In this document: positions 1 through 6,083 of the stretch, in pieces
Layout: each line of letters begins with the position of its first letter
Numbering within the stretch: the first letter of the stretch is position 1
NCBI GenBank assembly: GCA_027592155.1
Contig: JAQCKY010000081.1
Location: forward strand, 1-7,919
Direction of reading: 5' to 3'
From: Pseudomonadota bacterium
Lineage (GTDB): Bacteria; Pseudomonadota; Alphaproteobacteria; Rhodospirillales; UBA2165
DNA length: 7,919 bases
Notes under the pieces: model-generated
Database searches by the model: none
The model's input: only the letters and a program-made list of their open reading frames with translations
Told to the model about the DNA's origin: nothing
Position numbers and translations under genes: made by a program

Positions 1-1157
1 GCCAGTGTGCGTTTCCAGATCAGCTCGTAGAGTTTTTTCTCATCGTCCTTGAGCTGAGGCAGATCTTCGGGTTTCCGTGTTACATCCGTCGGGCGAACCG
101 CCTCATGAGCCTCCTGCGCATTTTTCGCCTTGGACTTATATATACGCGGACTCTCGGGCAGGTAGGGCGCGCCGTAATTTGAGCTAATCAAATCGCGGCA
201 GGCGGTGATGGCTTCTCCCGCCATTTGCACACCGTCGGTTCGCATATAGGTGATCAGGCCGACGGTCTCGCCGTCAATCGTAATGCCTTCATAGAGGCGC
301 TGGGCAACCTGCATGGTTTGGCGGGCGCTGAAATGGAGCTTGCGCGCCGCTTCCTGTTGCAGGGTCGAGGTCGTGAACGGGGCCGCCGGGTTGCGGCGCG
401 ACTGTTTACGCTCGATTTTCGACACCGAGAAGTCCTGCCCGACGATGGCATTAACCGCCGCCGTGGCCGCGCTTTCGTTGCCGAGCGAGAGTTTGTCGAG
501 CTTGTCATTATTAAGATGGGTCAGCTGTGCGGTGATCTTTTGTCCACCGGCGGTCAGGAAATCGGTTTCGACCGACCAATATTCGACGGGATTAAATTTC
601 TCAATCTCGGTTTCGCGCTCGCAGATGAGCCGTAACGCCACCGATTGCACCCGGCCGGCGGATCGGCTGCCGGGTAATTTGCGCCACAAAACCGGCGACA
701 GTGTAAATCCGACGAGGTAGTCCAATGCCCGGCGCGCGAGGTAGGCGTCGACGAGTTCCATGTCGAGCTCGCGCGGTTCGGTGAAGGCGTCGAGGATGGC
801 GCTTTTGGTGATCTCGTTGAACACCACGCGTTTTACTTCGACATTGTCGAGCAAATTGTCATTGGCGAGCACTTCTTGGACATGCCAGGAAATCGCCTCG
901 CCTTCGCGATCCGGATCGGTCGCGAGGATCAGCGTGGTAGCGGATTTCATAGCATCGGCGATATCTTTGATCTGCTTGCGCGACTTATCGTCGACTTCCC
1001 AATCCATGGAGAAATCTTCGTCGGGCCGGACGGAGCCGTTCTTCGAGGGCAGATCACGGATGTGCCCGTAACTTGCCAGAACTTTAAACCCGTCGCCGAG
1101 ATATTTGTTGATGGTCTTCGCCTTGGACGGCGATTCAACAACGACTACATCTGTCAT
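1..1157 (-). CDS. topA: DNA topoisomerase I (type IA), N-terminal part, cut by the window edge
   Basis: This enzyme relaxes negatively supercoiled DNA by cutting and passing a single strand. The frame is open from the ATG at 1157 to the window edge, giving 385 complete codons with no stop; the C-terminal part, including any zinc-finger domains, lies outside. The start MTDVVVVESPSKAKTINKYLG opens the Toprim fold with the conserved Glu8. The metal-binding DxDxE of that fold is D81/D83/E85 in DPDREGEAISWH. Further on are the type IA block VGFTLSPVLWRK, GSRSAGRVQSVALRLICERE, and the active site LITYMRTD, where Tyr304 should form the phosphotyrosyl link and Arg306 follows as in E. coli TopA. An EAHEAVRPT motif near residue 360 also fits. 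The gene starts 15 bases after the dprA stop, so it is probably co-transcribed with dprA. No strong Shine-Dalgarno is seen before the ATG. Identity is secure. Confidence 0.97.
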   Translation of the reverse strand, partial: MTDVVVVESPSKAKTINKYLGDGFKVLASYGHIRDLPSKNGSVRPDEDFSMDWEVDDKSRKQIKDIADAMKSATTLILATDPDREGEAISWHVQEVLANDNLLDNVEVKRVVFNEITKSAILDAFTEPRELDMELVDAYLARRALDYLVGFTLSPVLWRKLPGSRSAGRVQSVALRLICERETEIEKFNPVEYWSVETDFLTAGGQKITAQLTHLNNDKLDKLSLGNESAATAAVNAIVGQDFSVSKIERKQSRRNPAAPFTTSTLQQEAARKLHFSARQTMQVAQRLYEGITIDGETVGLITYMRTDGVQMAGEAITACRDLISSNYGAPYLPESPRIYKSKAKNAQEAHEAVRPTDVTRKPEDLPQLKDDEKKLYELIWKRTL

Positions 1158-1172
1158 ATTATCTTATTTCGG

Positions 1173-2294
1173 TTATTCGCAGCCAATGAGAGAAATCTGG
1201 TTTCCTGGATGCCGTTCCAACCGAGCTGAAAGTTCCAATTCAAGAAGGACCGTCGACACCACGGCAGGGGACATGTGGCATTCGCGAATGAGTTCGTCAA
1301 CCGTCACTGGAGTCGGTCCCAATATTTTTATAATCTCCGCCCGGGCATTTTGAAGATCGCCGAGATCGGATGGTTCGCTATTTTGTTCTTTATTTATAAT
1401 GAGTTGTGGAGGTTCGACTCTAGGCGTTTCCGGTCCGCCGAGGACCTCCAAGATATCTTCCACCGATTCCGTCAATATTGCGCCTTGCCGTAATAAGTGG
1501 TTGGTGCCGCCTGCGCGGGGATCGAGCGGGGAGCCCGGTACGGCGAAAACGTCGCGGTTCTGTTCCAGCGCCATTCGCGCCGTAATCAACGAGCCGGAGC
1601 GCTTCGCCGCCTCGACGACAACCACGCCGGGCGCGCAGCCTGAAATCAGGCGATTGCGGCGCGGGAAATGCCGTGCCTGAGGAACCATGCCGGGCGGCAT
1701 CTCGGAGATAATGACGCCGGTCCGCACGATCTCCTCATAGAGAGCGGTGTTTTCTTTCGGATAGATGACGTCGACCCCGCCCGCGACAACCGCAACGGTT
1801 CCGGTTTCCAAGGCGCCTTGGTGCGCGGCCGCGTCGATACCCCGGGCAAGGCCGGAGATCACGGTGAAACCGCATTCTCCCAATTCGCCGGCCAGCCGCC
1901 TGGCAAACCGGGTGCCGTTTATCGACCCGTTTCGGGTGCCGACAATGGCGACCATGGGACGACGCAATAGGGACCGGTCGCCGAGAACGCCGATCAACGG
2001 CGGGGCATCTTCCACCTGCATGAGCAATGGGGGGTAATCTTCTTCGCCGAACCCAATCAGCGATGCGCCAATGCTGTCATAAGCCTCAAGCCGCTGTTCC
2101 GCCTCTTCGATGGGCATGATTCGGGGTTGCTGCCGACCGCCGCCGGATCGGACCAAGTCGGGCAGTGCCGCCAACGCCGACGATACATCGCCATATCGTT
2201 CAAGCAACCGATGAAAGGTAATCGGTCCGATCCGCTCGGAGCCGATCAGGCGAAGCCAATCGCGTTTATCCGTAAATGAAAGTTCAACCGCCAC
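1173..2294 (-). CDS. dprA: DNA-processing protein DprA (Smf), GTG start
   Basis: DprA binds incoming single-stranded DNA and loads RecA onto it during natural transformation; many non-competent bacteria also keep it. The 373-residue protein has an N-terminal helix-hairpin-helix/SAM-like region (about 5-75) and a Rossmann-like DprA core (about 80-285). The core shows AIVGTRNGS (117-124), SGLARGIDAAAH (147-158), GGVDVIYP (172-179), HFPRRNRLISG (209-219), SGSLITA (233-239), VPGSPLDPRAGGTNHLL (252-268) and GAILTES (271-277). A winged-helix domain follows (about 315-372). The GTG start is supported by AGGGG nine bases upstream and by full N-terminal domain coverage. It lies 98 bases after plsY and 15 before topA; dprA-topA adjacency is common in proteobacteria. 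A LexA-type box lies 43 bases upstream, which suggests possible damage control. No truncation is seen. Whether this organism is transformable cannot be judged here. Confidence 0.97.
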   Translation of the reverse strand: MAVELSFTDKRDWLRLIGSERIGPITFHRLLERYGDVSSALAALPDLVRSGGGRQQPRIMPIEEAEQRLEAYDSIGASLIGFGEEDYPPLLMQVEDAPPLIGVLGDRSLLRRPMVAIVGTRNGSINGTRFARRLAGELGECGFTVISGLARGIDAAAHQGALETGTVAVVAGGVDVIYPKENTALYEEIVRTGVIISEMPPGMVPQARHFPRRNRLISGCAPGVVVVEAAKRSGSLITARMALEQNRDVFAVPGSPLDPRAGGTNHLLRQGAILTESVEDILEVLGGPETPRVEPPQLIINKEQNSEPSDLGDLQNARAEIIKILGPTPVTVDELIRECHMSPAVVSTVLLELELSARLERHPGNQISLIGCE

Positions 2295-2303
2295 AATCCG
2301 CTG

Positions 2304-2308
2304 CCCCT
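2304..2308 (-). promoter_or_regulatory. Ribosome binding site of dprA
   Basis: AGGGG on the minus strand lies nine bases before the GTG at 2294. It is the main support for GTG as the dprA start. Confidence 0.6.
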
Positions 2309-2324
2309 GGATCCGTGAAAGATG

Positions 2325-2353
2325 AGTATCCGGCTATGTTCTACATATGTTCC
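2325..2353 (-). promoter_or_regulatory. Weak candidate promoter for dprA-topA
   Basis: On the minus strand, GGAACA (2353-2348) and GATACT (2330-2325) lie 17 bases apart, with predicted transcription start near 2318. Matches to the sigma-70 consensus are only partial (3/6 and 4/6). It is reported because the spacing is ideal and the LexA-type box falls across the -35 and spacer, where a repressor would act. Confidence 0.25.
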
Positions 2354-2359
2354 GGATAC
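2326..2359. repeat. 8-bp inverted repeat surrounding the LexA-type box
   Basis: GTATCCGG (2326-2333) and CCGGATAC (2352-2359) are perfect inverted copies separated by 18 bases, with a shorter ATGT/ACAT pair inside (2336-2346). In RNA leaving plsY this could form a stem-loop, but the following bases (UCAUCUUUC) are not a proper U-run, so a Rho-independent terminator is unlikely. It may be an operator dyad or an mRNA-end structure. Confidence 0.5.
2338..2352 (-). promoter_or_regulatory. Candidate LexA (SOS) box upstream of dprA
   Basis: The plus strand reads GTTC-TACATAT-GTTC, which is GAAC-N7-GAAC in the direction of dprA. This exactly matches the direct-repeat LexA recognition sequence known from alphaproteobacteria such as Rhodobacter, Rhizobium and Sinorhizobium. 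It sits in the 98-base plsY-dprA gap, 43 bases before the dprA start, and overlaps the spacer and -35 of a weak candidate promoter. The match is seen directly; LexA binding is inferred. Confidence 0.55.
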
Positions 2360-2392
2360 CCTAGTCCGGGTCAGGGCCACATATCAAGGCGT

Positions 2393-3013
2393 TTACGATG
2401 TTTTAGAAGAACCAAACCGGGATTCTTCACCGCGCAGCAACCGGGCAATGTTCTGATGATGGCGGACATAACCGAGCACGGCGAGCAGCAGCATCAACGC
2501 CACCATATTTGGATCCGCCATCCAAATCCCCAGCACAGGCGCGGCTGCCAAGGCAAGCAGCGCCGCTGCCGATGATATTCTCAGGGTTGCCACGACCAAT
2601 ATCCAGACGAGCAGGCTGAGCAGCGCGACCGGCCAACTCAAGACCAGTGCCACCCCCAAGGTTGTTGCAACCCCTTTACCGCCTTTGAATTTCAGCCATA
2701 CCGGAAAATCATGTCCAATGACGGCAAACAAGGCAGCCCAGATTGCCGCCTCCGGTCCCCAGCCCAGCGCGAGGGCAATGCCGACCGCCGCACTGCCTTT
2801 GGCGGCATCGAGGATCATGGTGAGCGCCGCGATCCCCTTTTTTCCGGTGCGCAGCACATTGGTGGCGCCGACATTGCCGGACCCGACGGATCGAATATCG
2901 CCGATGCCCGCCGCTCTGGCCAAAAGCAGTCCAAAAGGAATTGAGCCCAGAAAATATCCGATTGCCGCGGCATAGAGCTGCAATTCAGAAAGCGTGGAAA
3001 ACGCCTCCGGCAT
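2393..3013 (-). CDS. plsY: Acyl-phosphate:glycerol-3-phosphate acyltransferase PlsY
   Basis: PlsY transfers the acyl group from acyl-phosphate (made by PlsX) to position 1 of glycerol-3-phosphate, giving lysophosphatidic acid at the inner membrane. The 206-residue protein has the usual length and hydrophobic pattern, with membrane segments around 12-32, 60-83, 88-105, 115-143 and 147-184 (the last probably two). All family motifs are present: GSIPFGLLLA (23-32), GSGNVGATNVLR (44-55), HDFPVWLKFKGGKGVATTLG (101-120) with the phosphate-binding glycine-rich loop, and HHQNIARLLRGEE (185-197). It starts 12 bases after the pyrC-like stop, with a GAGG ribosome site spanning that stop, so translation is probably coupled. 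It has no functional link to its pyrimidine neighbours; shared transcription seems the only connection. Nothing is missing or truncated. Confidence 0.97.
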   Translation of the reverse strand: MPEAFSTLSELQLYAAAIGYFLGSIPFGLLLARAAGIGDIRSVGSGNVGATNVLRTGKKGIAALTMILDAAKGSAAVGIALALGWGPEAAIWAALFAVIGHDFPVWLKFKGGKGVATTLGVALVLSWPVALLSLLVWILVVATLRISSAAALLALAAAPVLGIWMADPNMVALMLLLAVLGYVRHHQNIARLLRGEESRFGSSKTS

Positions 3014-3015
3014 GA

Positions 3016-3035
3016 TCAGTTATCCTCAGTTATCC
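3016..3035. repeat. Perfect 10-bp tandem duplication at the pyrC/plsY joint
   Basis: TCAGTTATCC occurs twice in a row on the plus strand (3016-3025 and 3026-3035). On the coding strand this is GGATAACTGA twice. The upstream copy carries the final Asp-Asn codons and the stop of the pyrC-like gene. The second copy makes up most of the short intergenic gap. Confidence 0.9.
3024..3027 (-). promoter_or_regulatory. Ribosome binding site of plsY, overlapping the upstream stop codon
   Basis: GAGG on the minus strand lies ten bases before the plsY ATG and overlaps the TGA of the pyrC-like gene. It falls exactly on the junction of a 10-base tandem duplication. Confidence 0.55.
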
Positions 3036-4363
3036 AAGGTATAGACGGTGCGGCCATCGATCACCGTGCGAAGAACGACACCCTGTACCAACCGGCCGTC
3101 AAAGGGAGAATTCTTTGCTTTGCTCGAAAGCTCGTCGGCGCGGATTTTCCAGCCCTGGGTGAGGTCGAAGAGGGTCAAATCCGCCGCCGCGCCCTTTTTG
3201 AGACGCCCCGCCGGCAGGCCCATAAGCTCCGCCGGGCGAACGGTGATCTTCGCCAAAAGCTGGTTCAGGGATAAAAAGCCATTGTGATAGAGCTCCAAAG
3301 ACACCGGCAATAACGTTTCCAACCCGACCCCGCCGAAGGCCGCTTGCGCGAAGGGAAGGCGTTTACTGTCTTCGTCATGGGGCAGATGATCGCTGCAGAT
3401 GGCATCGATGGTGCCGTCGACAATCCCTTCGACGATCGCCTCGCGGTCCGCCTCGCTTCTCAACGGCGGCGAGAGTTTGGCAAAGGTCCGGTATTCGCCG
3501 ACCGAGGTTTCGTTCAACGAAAAATAGGGTGCCGCCGTGTCGCAAGTGACGTTCAGACCCCGCGCCTTGGCTTTTCTGATGACGTCTACGGCATCGCCGG
3601 TCGATATATGAGCAAAATGGAGCTTGCCGCCGCTTAGCTCCAGCAACCGGAGATCCCGTTCGATCAAAATGGTCTCCGCCGCGGTCGGCACCCCCGGCAG
3701 GCCGAGGCGGGTGGCGACCTCGCCTTCATTCATCGCAGCGCCCGCCGCCAAGCTCGGTTCCTCCGGATGCTGCACGATGAGCAGATCGAAGGTCGCGGCA
3801 TAAGACAGCACACGCCGCATCACCGTCGCATCGGCAACGGCCTTGTTGCTGTCGGTAAAGGCCACCGCACCCGCTTCGGCGAGGATGCCCAGTTCCGTCA
3901 GTTCCTTGCCGCCAAATCCTTTGGTGATGGCGCCGTAAGGGTAAACCTTGGAGAGGCCGATTTTCCGGGCCCGTCGCGCGACGAACTCTACAACCGACAT
4001 ATCCTCGATGATCGGGTCGGTATCGGGCAGGCAGACAATCGAGGTCACGCCCCCGGCCGTACCGGCGCGGCCGGCCGACTCGAGCGTGCCTTTATGTTCT
4101 TCTCCCGGTTCCCGGATTTGCACGCGGATATCGACCAACCCAGGCGCCAGGCAATGACCGCCGCAGTCAACAATGGTGATGCCGTCTGGAACGGAGTCCG
4201 CCGTTATCTGTGGCCCAAAATCGGCAATCTCCTCGCCATCGGTCAACAAGCCGCCGGAGGTATCGAGGTCGGTTGCCGGGTCGAGCAGTCGCGCGTTGAT
4301 AAAGGCGGTTTGTCCGACCGTGTCGTCGGGCATTGCCGCTGTCCAGGTCTGCGTGCTGGTCAT
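3026..4363 (-). CDS. pyrC: Dihydroorotase-family protein, probably non-catalytic PyrC' partner of PyrB
   Basis: By family this is a class I dihydroorotase (amidohydrolase fold, 445 residues, usual length), the enzyme that closes carbamoyl-aspartate to dihydroorotate. The metal-binding HxH that normally follows the first strand is changed: APGLVDIRVQIREPG has Arg80 and Gln82 where both histidines belong. The substrate Arg84 and the later ligand positions D171 (AFTDSN), H199 (VQHPEE), H252 (FAHIST) and D325 (SDHLPH) remain. The usual TPHHL is APYFSL (278-283). Loss of both histidines points to an inactive homologue, like PyrC' of Pseudomonas, which is needed to assemble the PyrB dodecamer. The four-base ATGA overlap with pyrB suggests coupled translation and a stable complex. 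An active dihydroorotase should then exist elsewhere in the genome. A low level of activity cannot be excluded from sequence alone. Confidence 0.93.
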   Translation of the reverse strand: MTSTQTWTAAMPDDTVGQTAFINARLLDPATDLDTSGGLLTDGEEIADFGPQITADSVPDGITIVDCGGHCLAPGLVDIRVQIREPGEEHKGTLESAGRAGTAGGVTSIVCLPDTDPIIEDMSVVEFVARRARKIGLSKVYPYGAITKGFGGKELTELGILAEAGAVAFTDSNKAVADATVMRRVLSYAATFDLLIVQHPEEPSLAAGAAMNEGEVATRLGLPGVPTAAETILIERDLRLLELSGGKLHFAHISTGDAVDVIRKAKARGLNVTCDTAAPYFSLNETSVGEYRTFAKLSPPLRSEADREAIVEGIVDGTIDAICSDHLPHDEDSKRLPFAQAAFGGVGLETLLPVSLELYHNGFLSLNQLLAKITVRPAELMGLPAGRLKKGAAADLTLFDLTQGWKIRADELSSKAKNSPFDGRLVQGVVLRTVIDGRTVYTLDN

Positions 4364-5334
4364 AGGTTTCTCTGGTCGGGGTCGTCGCCGATCCCACGGG
4401 TCATCAGGTCGAGACAGGCCATGCGGACCGCGACGCCCATTTCCACCTGCTCATGGATGACGCTCCGGCTGTAATCGTCGGCAACCTCGGAATCGATTTC
4501 CACGCCCCGGTTCGACGGGCCGGGATGCATGATCAGCGCGTCGGGCTTGGCGGCGGATAACTTGTCGTAATCCAGGCCGAAGAAGTGGAAGTATTCCCGG
4601 ACGGAGGGGAAGAAGCTGCCATGCATGCGTTCGGTCTGGAGACGCAGCATCATGACGATATCGCAGTCCTTCAATCCGACCTTCATGTCGTGGAAGACCT
4701 CGACCCCCAAATTTTCGATGGCGGTCGGCAGCAGCGTCCGGGGGGCAATGACCCGCACCCGCGCGCCCATGGTCTGGAGAAGGAGAATGTTGGACCGGGC
4801 GACCCGGGAATGGAGGATATCGCCGCAGATCGCGACCAAGAGGCCCTCGATATTTCCCCGCCGGCGCCGCATGGTCAGCGCATCGAGCAACGCCTGTGTC
4901 GGATGTTCATGGCTGCCGTCACCGGCATTGACGACGGCGCAATTGACCTTTTCCGAAAGGAGCTGGACGGCGCCGCTGTTGGAGTGGCGGACAACCAAGA
5001 CGTCGGGATGCATGGCATTCAACGTCATCGCCGTGTCGATCAGGGTTTCGCCCTTCTTGATGGCACTGTCGCTGACCGACATGTTAATGACGTCGGCGCC
5101 GAGCCGCTTACCGGCGAGCTCAAACGAGGTCCGGGTCCGTGTTGAATTTTCAAAAAATAGATTGATGATGGTTCGGCCGCGCAGCGTGCTGACTTTTTTA
5201 TCAACCTGCCGATTCTGATCGACATAGGTGTCTGACACATCCAGCAAAAGCGCTATTTCGTCTCGGGATAGGCCTTCGATGCCCAGTAGATGGCGGTGGG
5301 GAAATCGTTTTGTGTCGAGGCTATCATCGGCCAT
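4360..5334 (-). CDS. pyrB: Aspartate carbamoyltransferase catalytic subunit
   Basis: PyrB joins carbamoyl phosphate and aspartate to make N-carbamoyl-aspartate, the committed step of pyrimidine synthesis in the cytoplasm. The 324-residue protein has the carbamoyl-phosphate site FFENSTRTRTSFE (60-72), the mobile loop SDSAIKKGE (88-96), NAGDGSHEHPTQALLD (136-151), the aspartate-domain segments GDILHSRVARS (171-181) and RLQTERM (231-237), and HPGPSNRGVEID (270-281). All expected catalytic positions appear intact. No pyrI regulatory subunit is present; the overlapping pyrC-like gene suggests the class A ATCase layout, where PyrB associates with a dihydroorotase homologue. There is no Shine-Dalgarno before the ATG. 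A TATAGT sequence ends eight bases upstream, so the mRNA may be nearly leaderless. ruvX ends 48 bases upstream. Confidence 0.97.
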   Translation of the reverse strand: MADDSLDTKRFPHRHLLGIEGLSRDEIALLLDVSDTYVDQNRQVDKKVSTLRGRTIINLFFENSTRTRTSFELAGKRLGADVINMSVSDSAIKKGETLIDTAMTLNAMHPDVLVVRHSNSGAVQLLSEKVNCAVVNAGDGSHEHPTQALLDALTMRRRRGNIEGLLVAICGDILHSRVARSNILLLQTMGARVRVIAPRTLLPTAIENLGVEVFHDMKVGLKDCDIVMMLRLQTERMHGSFFPSVREYFHFFGLDYDKLSAAKPDALIMHPGPSNRGVEIDSEVADDYSRSVIHEQVEMGVAVRMACLDLMTRGIGDDPDQRNL

Positions 5335-5342
5335 AGGGCGGG

Positions 5343-5348
5343 ACTATA
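5343..5348 (-). promoter_or_regulatory. Candidate -10 element of a pyrB promoter
   Basis: TATAGT on the minus strand matches the sigma-70 -10 consensus at 5 of 6 positions and ends eight bases before the pyrB ATG. A -35 at 17 bases (TGGATT) is poor. If used, transcription would begin at or next to the start codon. Confidence 0.3.
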
Positions 5349-5382
5349 GGGTGGGTTAATAACGAAATCCAGCGCGAAGACG

Positions 5383-5859
5383 CTACGATCGATTTTTGTG
5401 TGCCCAGGCATCCAAAGCGCCTTGGAGAATATAGGCGGCAGCCATTTTATCGACGACATCCGCGCGGCGCCGCCGGGACATATCGGCCTCGTCGACGAGC
5501 AACCGTTGGATCGCGGCGGTCGATAAACGCTCGTCCCAAAAGGCTAATCCGATGTCGATCGCTTCTGTAGCATCGCGGGCGAATTGGCGAACCGATTGGC
5601 AGGCCGGCCCTTCGGTGCCATCCATGCTTACGGGCAACCCCAGAATGAGACCGCCCGCTTGGTACTGATCGATCTGATTTTTCAGCTCAATCAGGTCCAG
5701 TGAGAGCTTTTTTCGGCGAATCGTTGTGAGCGGGCTGGCGATGGTCAGATCCGAATTCGCGATTGCCAGGCCCAGGGTCTTCTTTCCGACATCCACGCCC
5801 AACAGGCGGCTGCCCTTGGGTAGATCGCGGAAGAGGTCTTCTGCTGTTTCATAGATCAT
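5383..5859 (-). CDS. ruvX: RuvX/YqgF family Holliday-junction resolvase-like nuclease
   Basis: RuvX (YqgF) has an RNase H-like fold. It is annotated as a putative Holliday-junction resolvase, and the E. coli protein is known to take part in 5'-end maturation of 16S rRNA. The 158-residue protein is of normal length and shows the family signatures GVDVGKKTLGLA (21-32), ILGLPVSMDGTEG (72-84), FWDERLST (107-114) and DVVDKMAAAYILQGALD (134-150). Asp23, Glu110 and Asp137 occupy the acidic catalytic positions. It is the first gene of the leftward unit and diverges from gatC. The ATG at 5859 is the only methionine near the N-terminus and gives full domain coverage, but no Shine-Dalgarno precedes it. 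A candidate promoter lies at 5915-5943. It is 48 bases upstream of pyrB. Confidence 0.95.
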   Translation of the reverse strand: MIYETAEDLFRDLPKGSRLLGVDVGKKTLGLAIANSDLTIASPLTTIRRKKLSLDLIELKNQIDQYQAGGLILGLPVSMDGTEGPACQSVRQFARDATEAIDIGLAFWDERLSTAAIQRLLVDEADMSRRRRADVVDKMAAAYILQGALDAWAHKNRS

Positions 5860-5914
5860 GGGTGGCTAGGTTAATCACGACGGGCGACCGGTAGCAATTA
5901 AATGCGATGTGGAT

Positions 5915-5943
5915 ATTTTGCGTCCGCGTCGGGGATGTCACAA
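5915..5943 (-). promoter_or_regulatory. Candidate promoter for ruvX and the leftward genes
   Basis: On the minus strand TTGTGA (5943-5938) and CAAAAT (5920-5915) are separated by exactly 17 bases. Each matches the sigma-70 consensus at 4 of 6 positions, including TTG and the conserved A2 and T6 of the -10. Transcription would start near 5907, leaving a leader of about 48 bases. Confidence 0.35.
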
Positions 5944-5956
5944 TTCCGACACAATT
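5939..5956. repeat. 7-bp direct repeat one helical turn apart
   Basis: CACAATT occurs at 5939-5945 and 5950-5956, 11 bases start to start. The first copy overlaps the -35 of the candidate ruvX promoter. The arrangement suits a regulator binding the same DNA face twice, but no known regulator is recognised. Confidence 0.6.
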
Positions 5957-5984
5957 TATTGAGCCGACCTCCCCGGGTGATCTC

Positions 5985-6009
5985 AAGACTTAGATATCCA
6001 CTAAGTTTT
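5985..6009. repeat. Inverted repeat (ACTTAG dyad) in the divergent region
   Basis: ACTTAG (5988-5993) and CTAAGT (6001-6006) are perfect inverted copies with a seven-base spacer. Allowing one G-T pair, the arms extend to nine bases (5985-5993 and 6001-6009). It could be an operator. As a terminator it would be weak, being AT-rich with few following U residues. Confidence 0.55.
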
Positions 6010-6016
6010 CCACCGC

Positions 6017-6025
6017 TGTGGATAA
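6017..6025 (-). promoter_or_regulatory. Perfect DnaA box, with near-matches alongside
   Basis: TGTGGATAA on the plus strand is the complement of TTATCCACA, the strongest DnaA box. Facing it two bases away is TTTTCCACC (6006-6014, 7 of 9), and before that ATATCCACT (5994-6002, 7 of 9). A further copy, TGTGGATAT (8 of 9), is at 5908-5916. DnaA binding is inferred from sequence only. Confidence 0.5.
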
Positions 6026-6083
6026 CTGCGGGATTCCTCTTTCCCTTTTCGTCTGCGCGACTTGCGGCTGTTGGGGGCTGATG

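Noticed and set aside
225..1353. Several plus-strand open frames opposite topA and the end of dprA
   Set aside because: The minus strand reads as continuous topoisomerase I with Toprim and active-site motifs, so these are shadows.
1366..1395. Second LexA-like pair of GTTC near 1375-1390
   Set aside because: The two GTTC are eight bases apart rather than seven and lie inside the dprA coding sequence.
2326..2361. Rho-independent terminator after plsY
   Set aside because: The stem is there, but the following bases lack a U-run and the loop is long, so I record it as an inverted repeat only.
3767..4474. Plus-strand open frame (235 codons) opposite the pyrC-like gene
   Set aside because: It is antisense to a gene with full family motifs, has no recognisable domain, and crosses the pyrB/pyrC overlap.
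4585..5218. Two plus-strand open frames opposite pyrB
   Set aside because: They overlap each other in different frames and lie opposite intact PyrB motifs.
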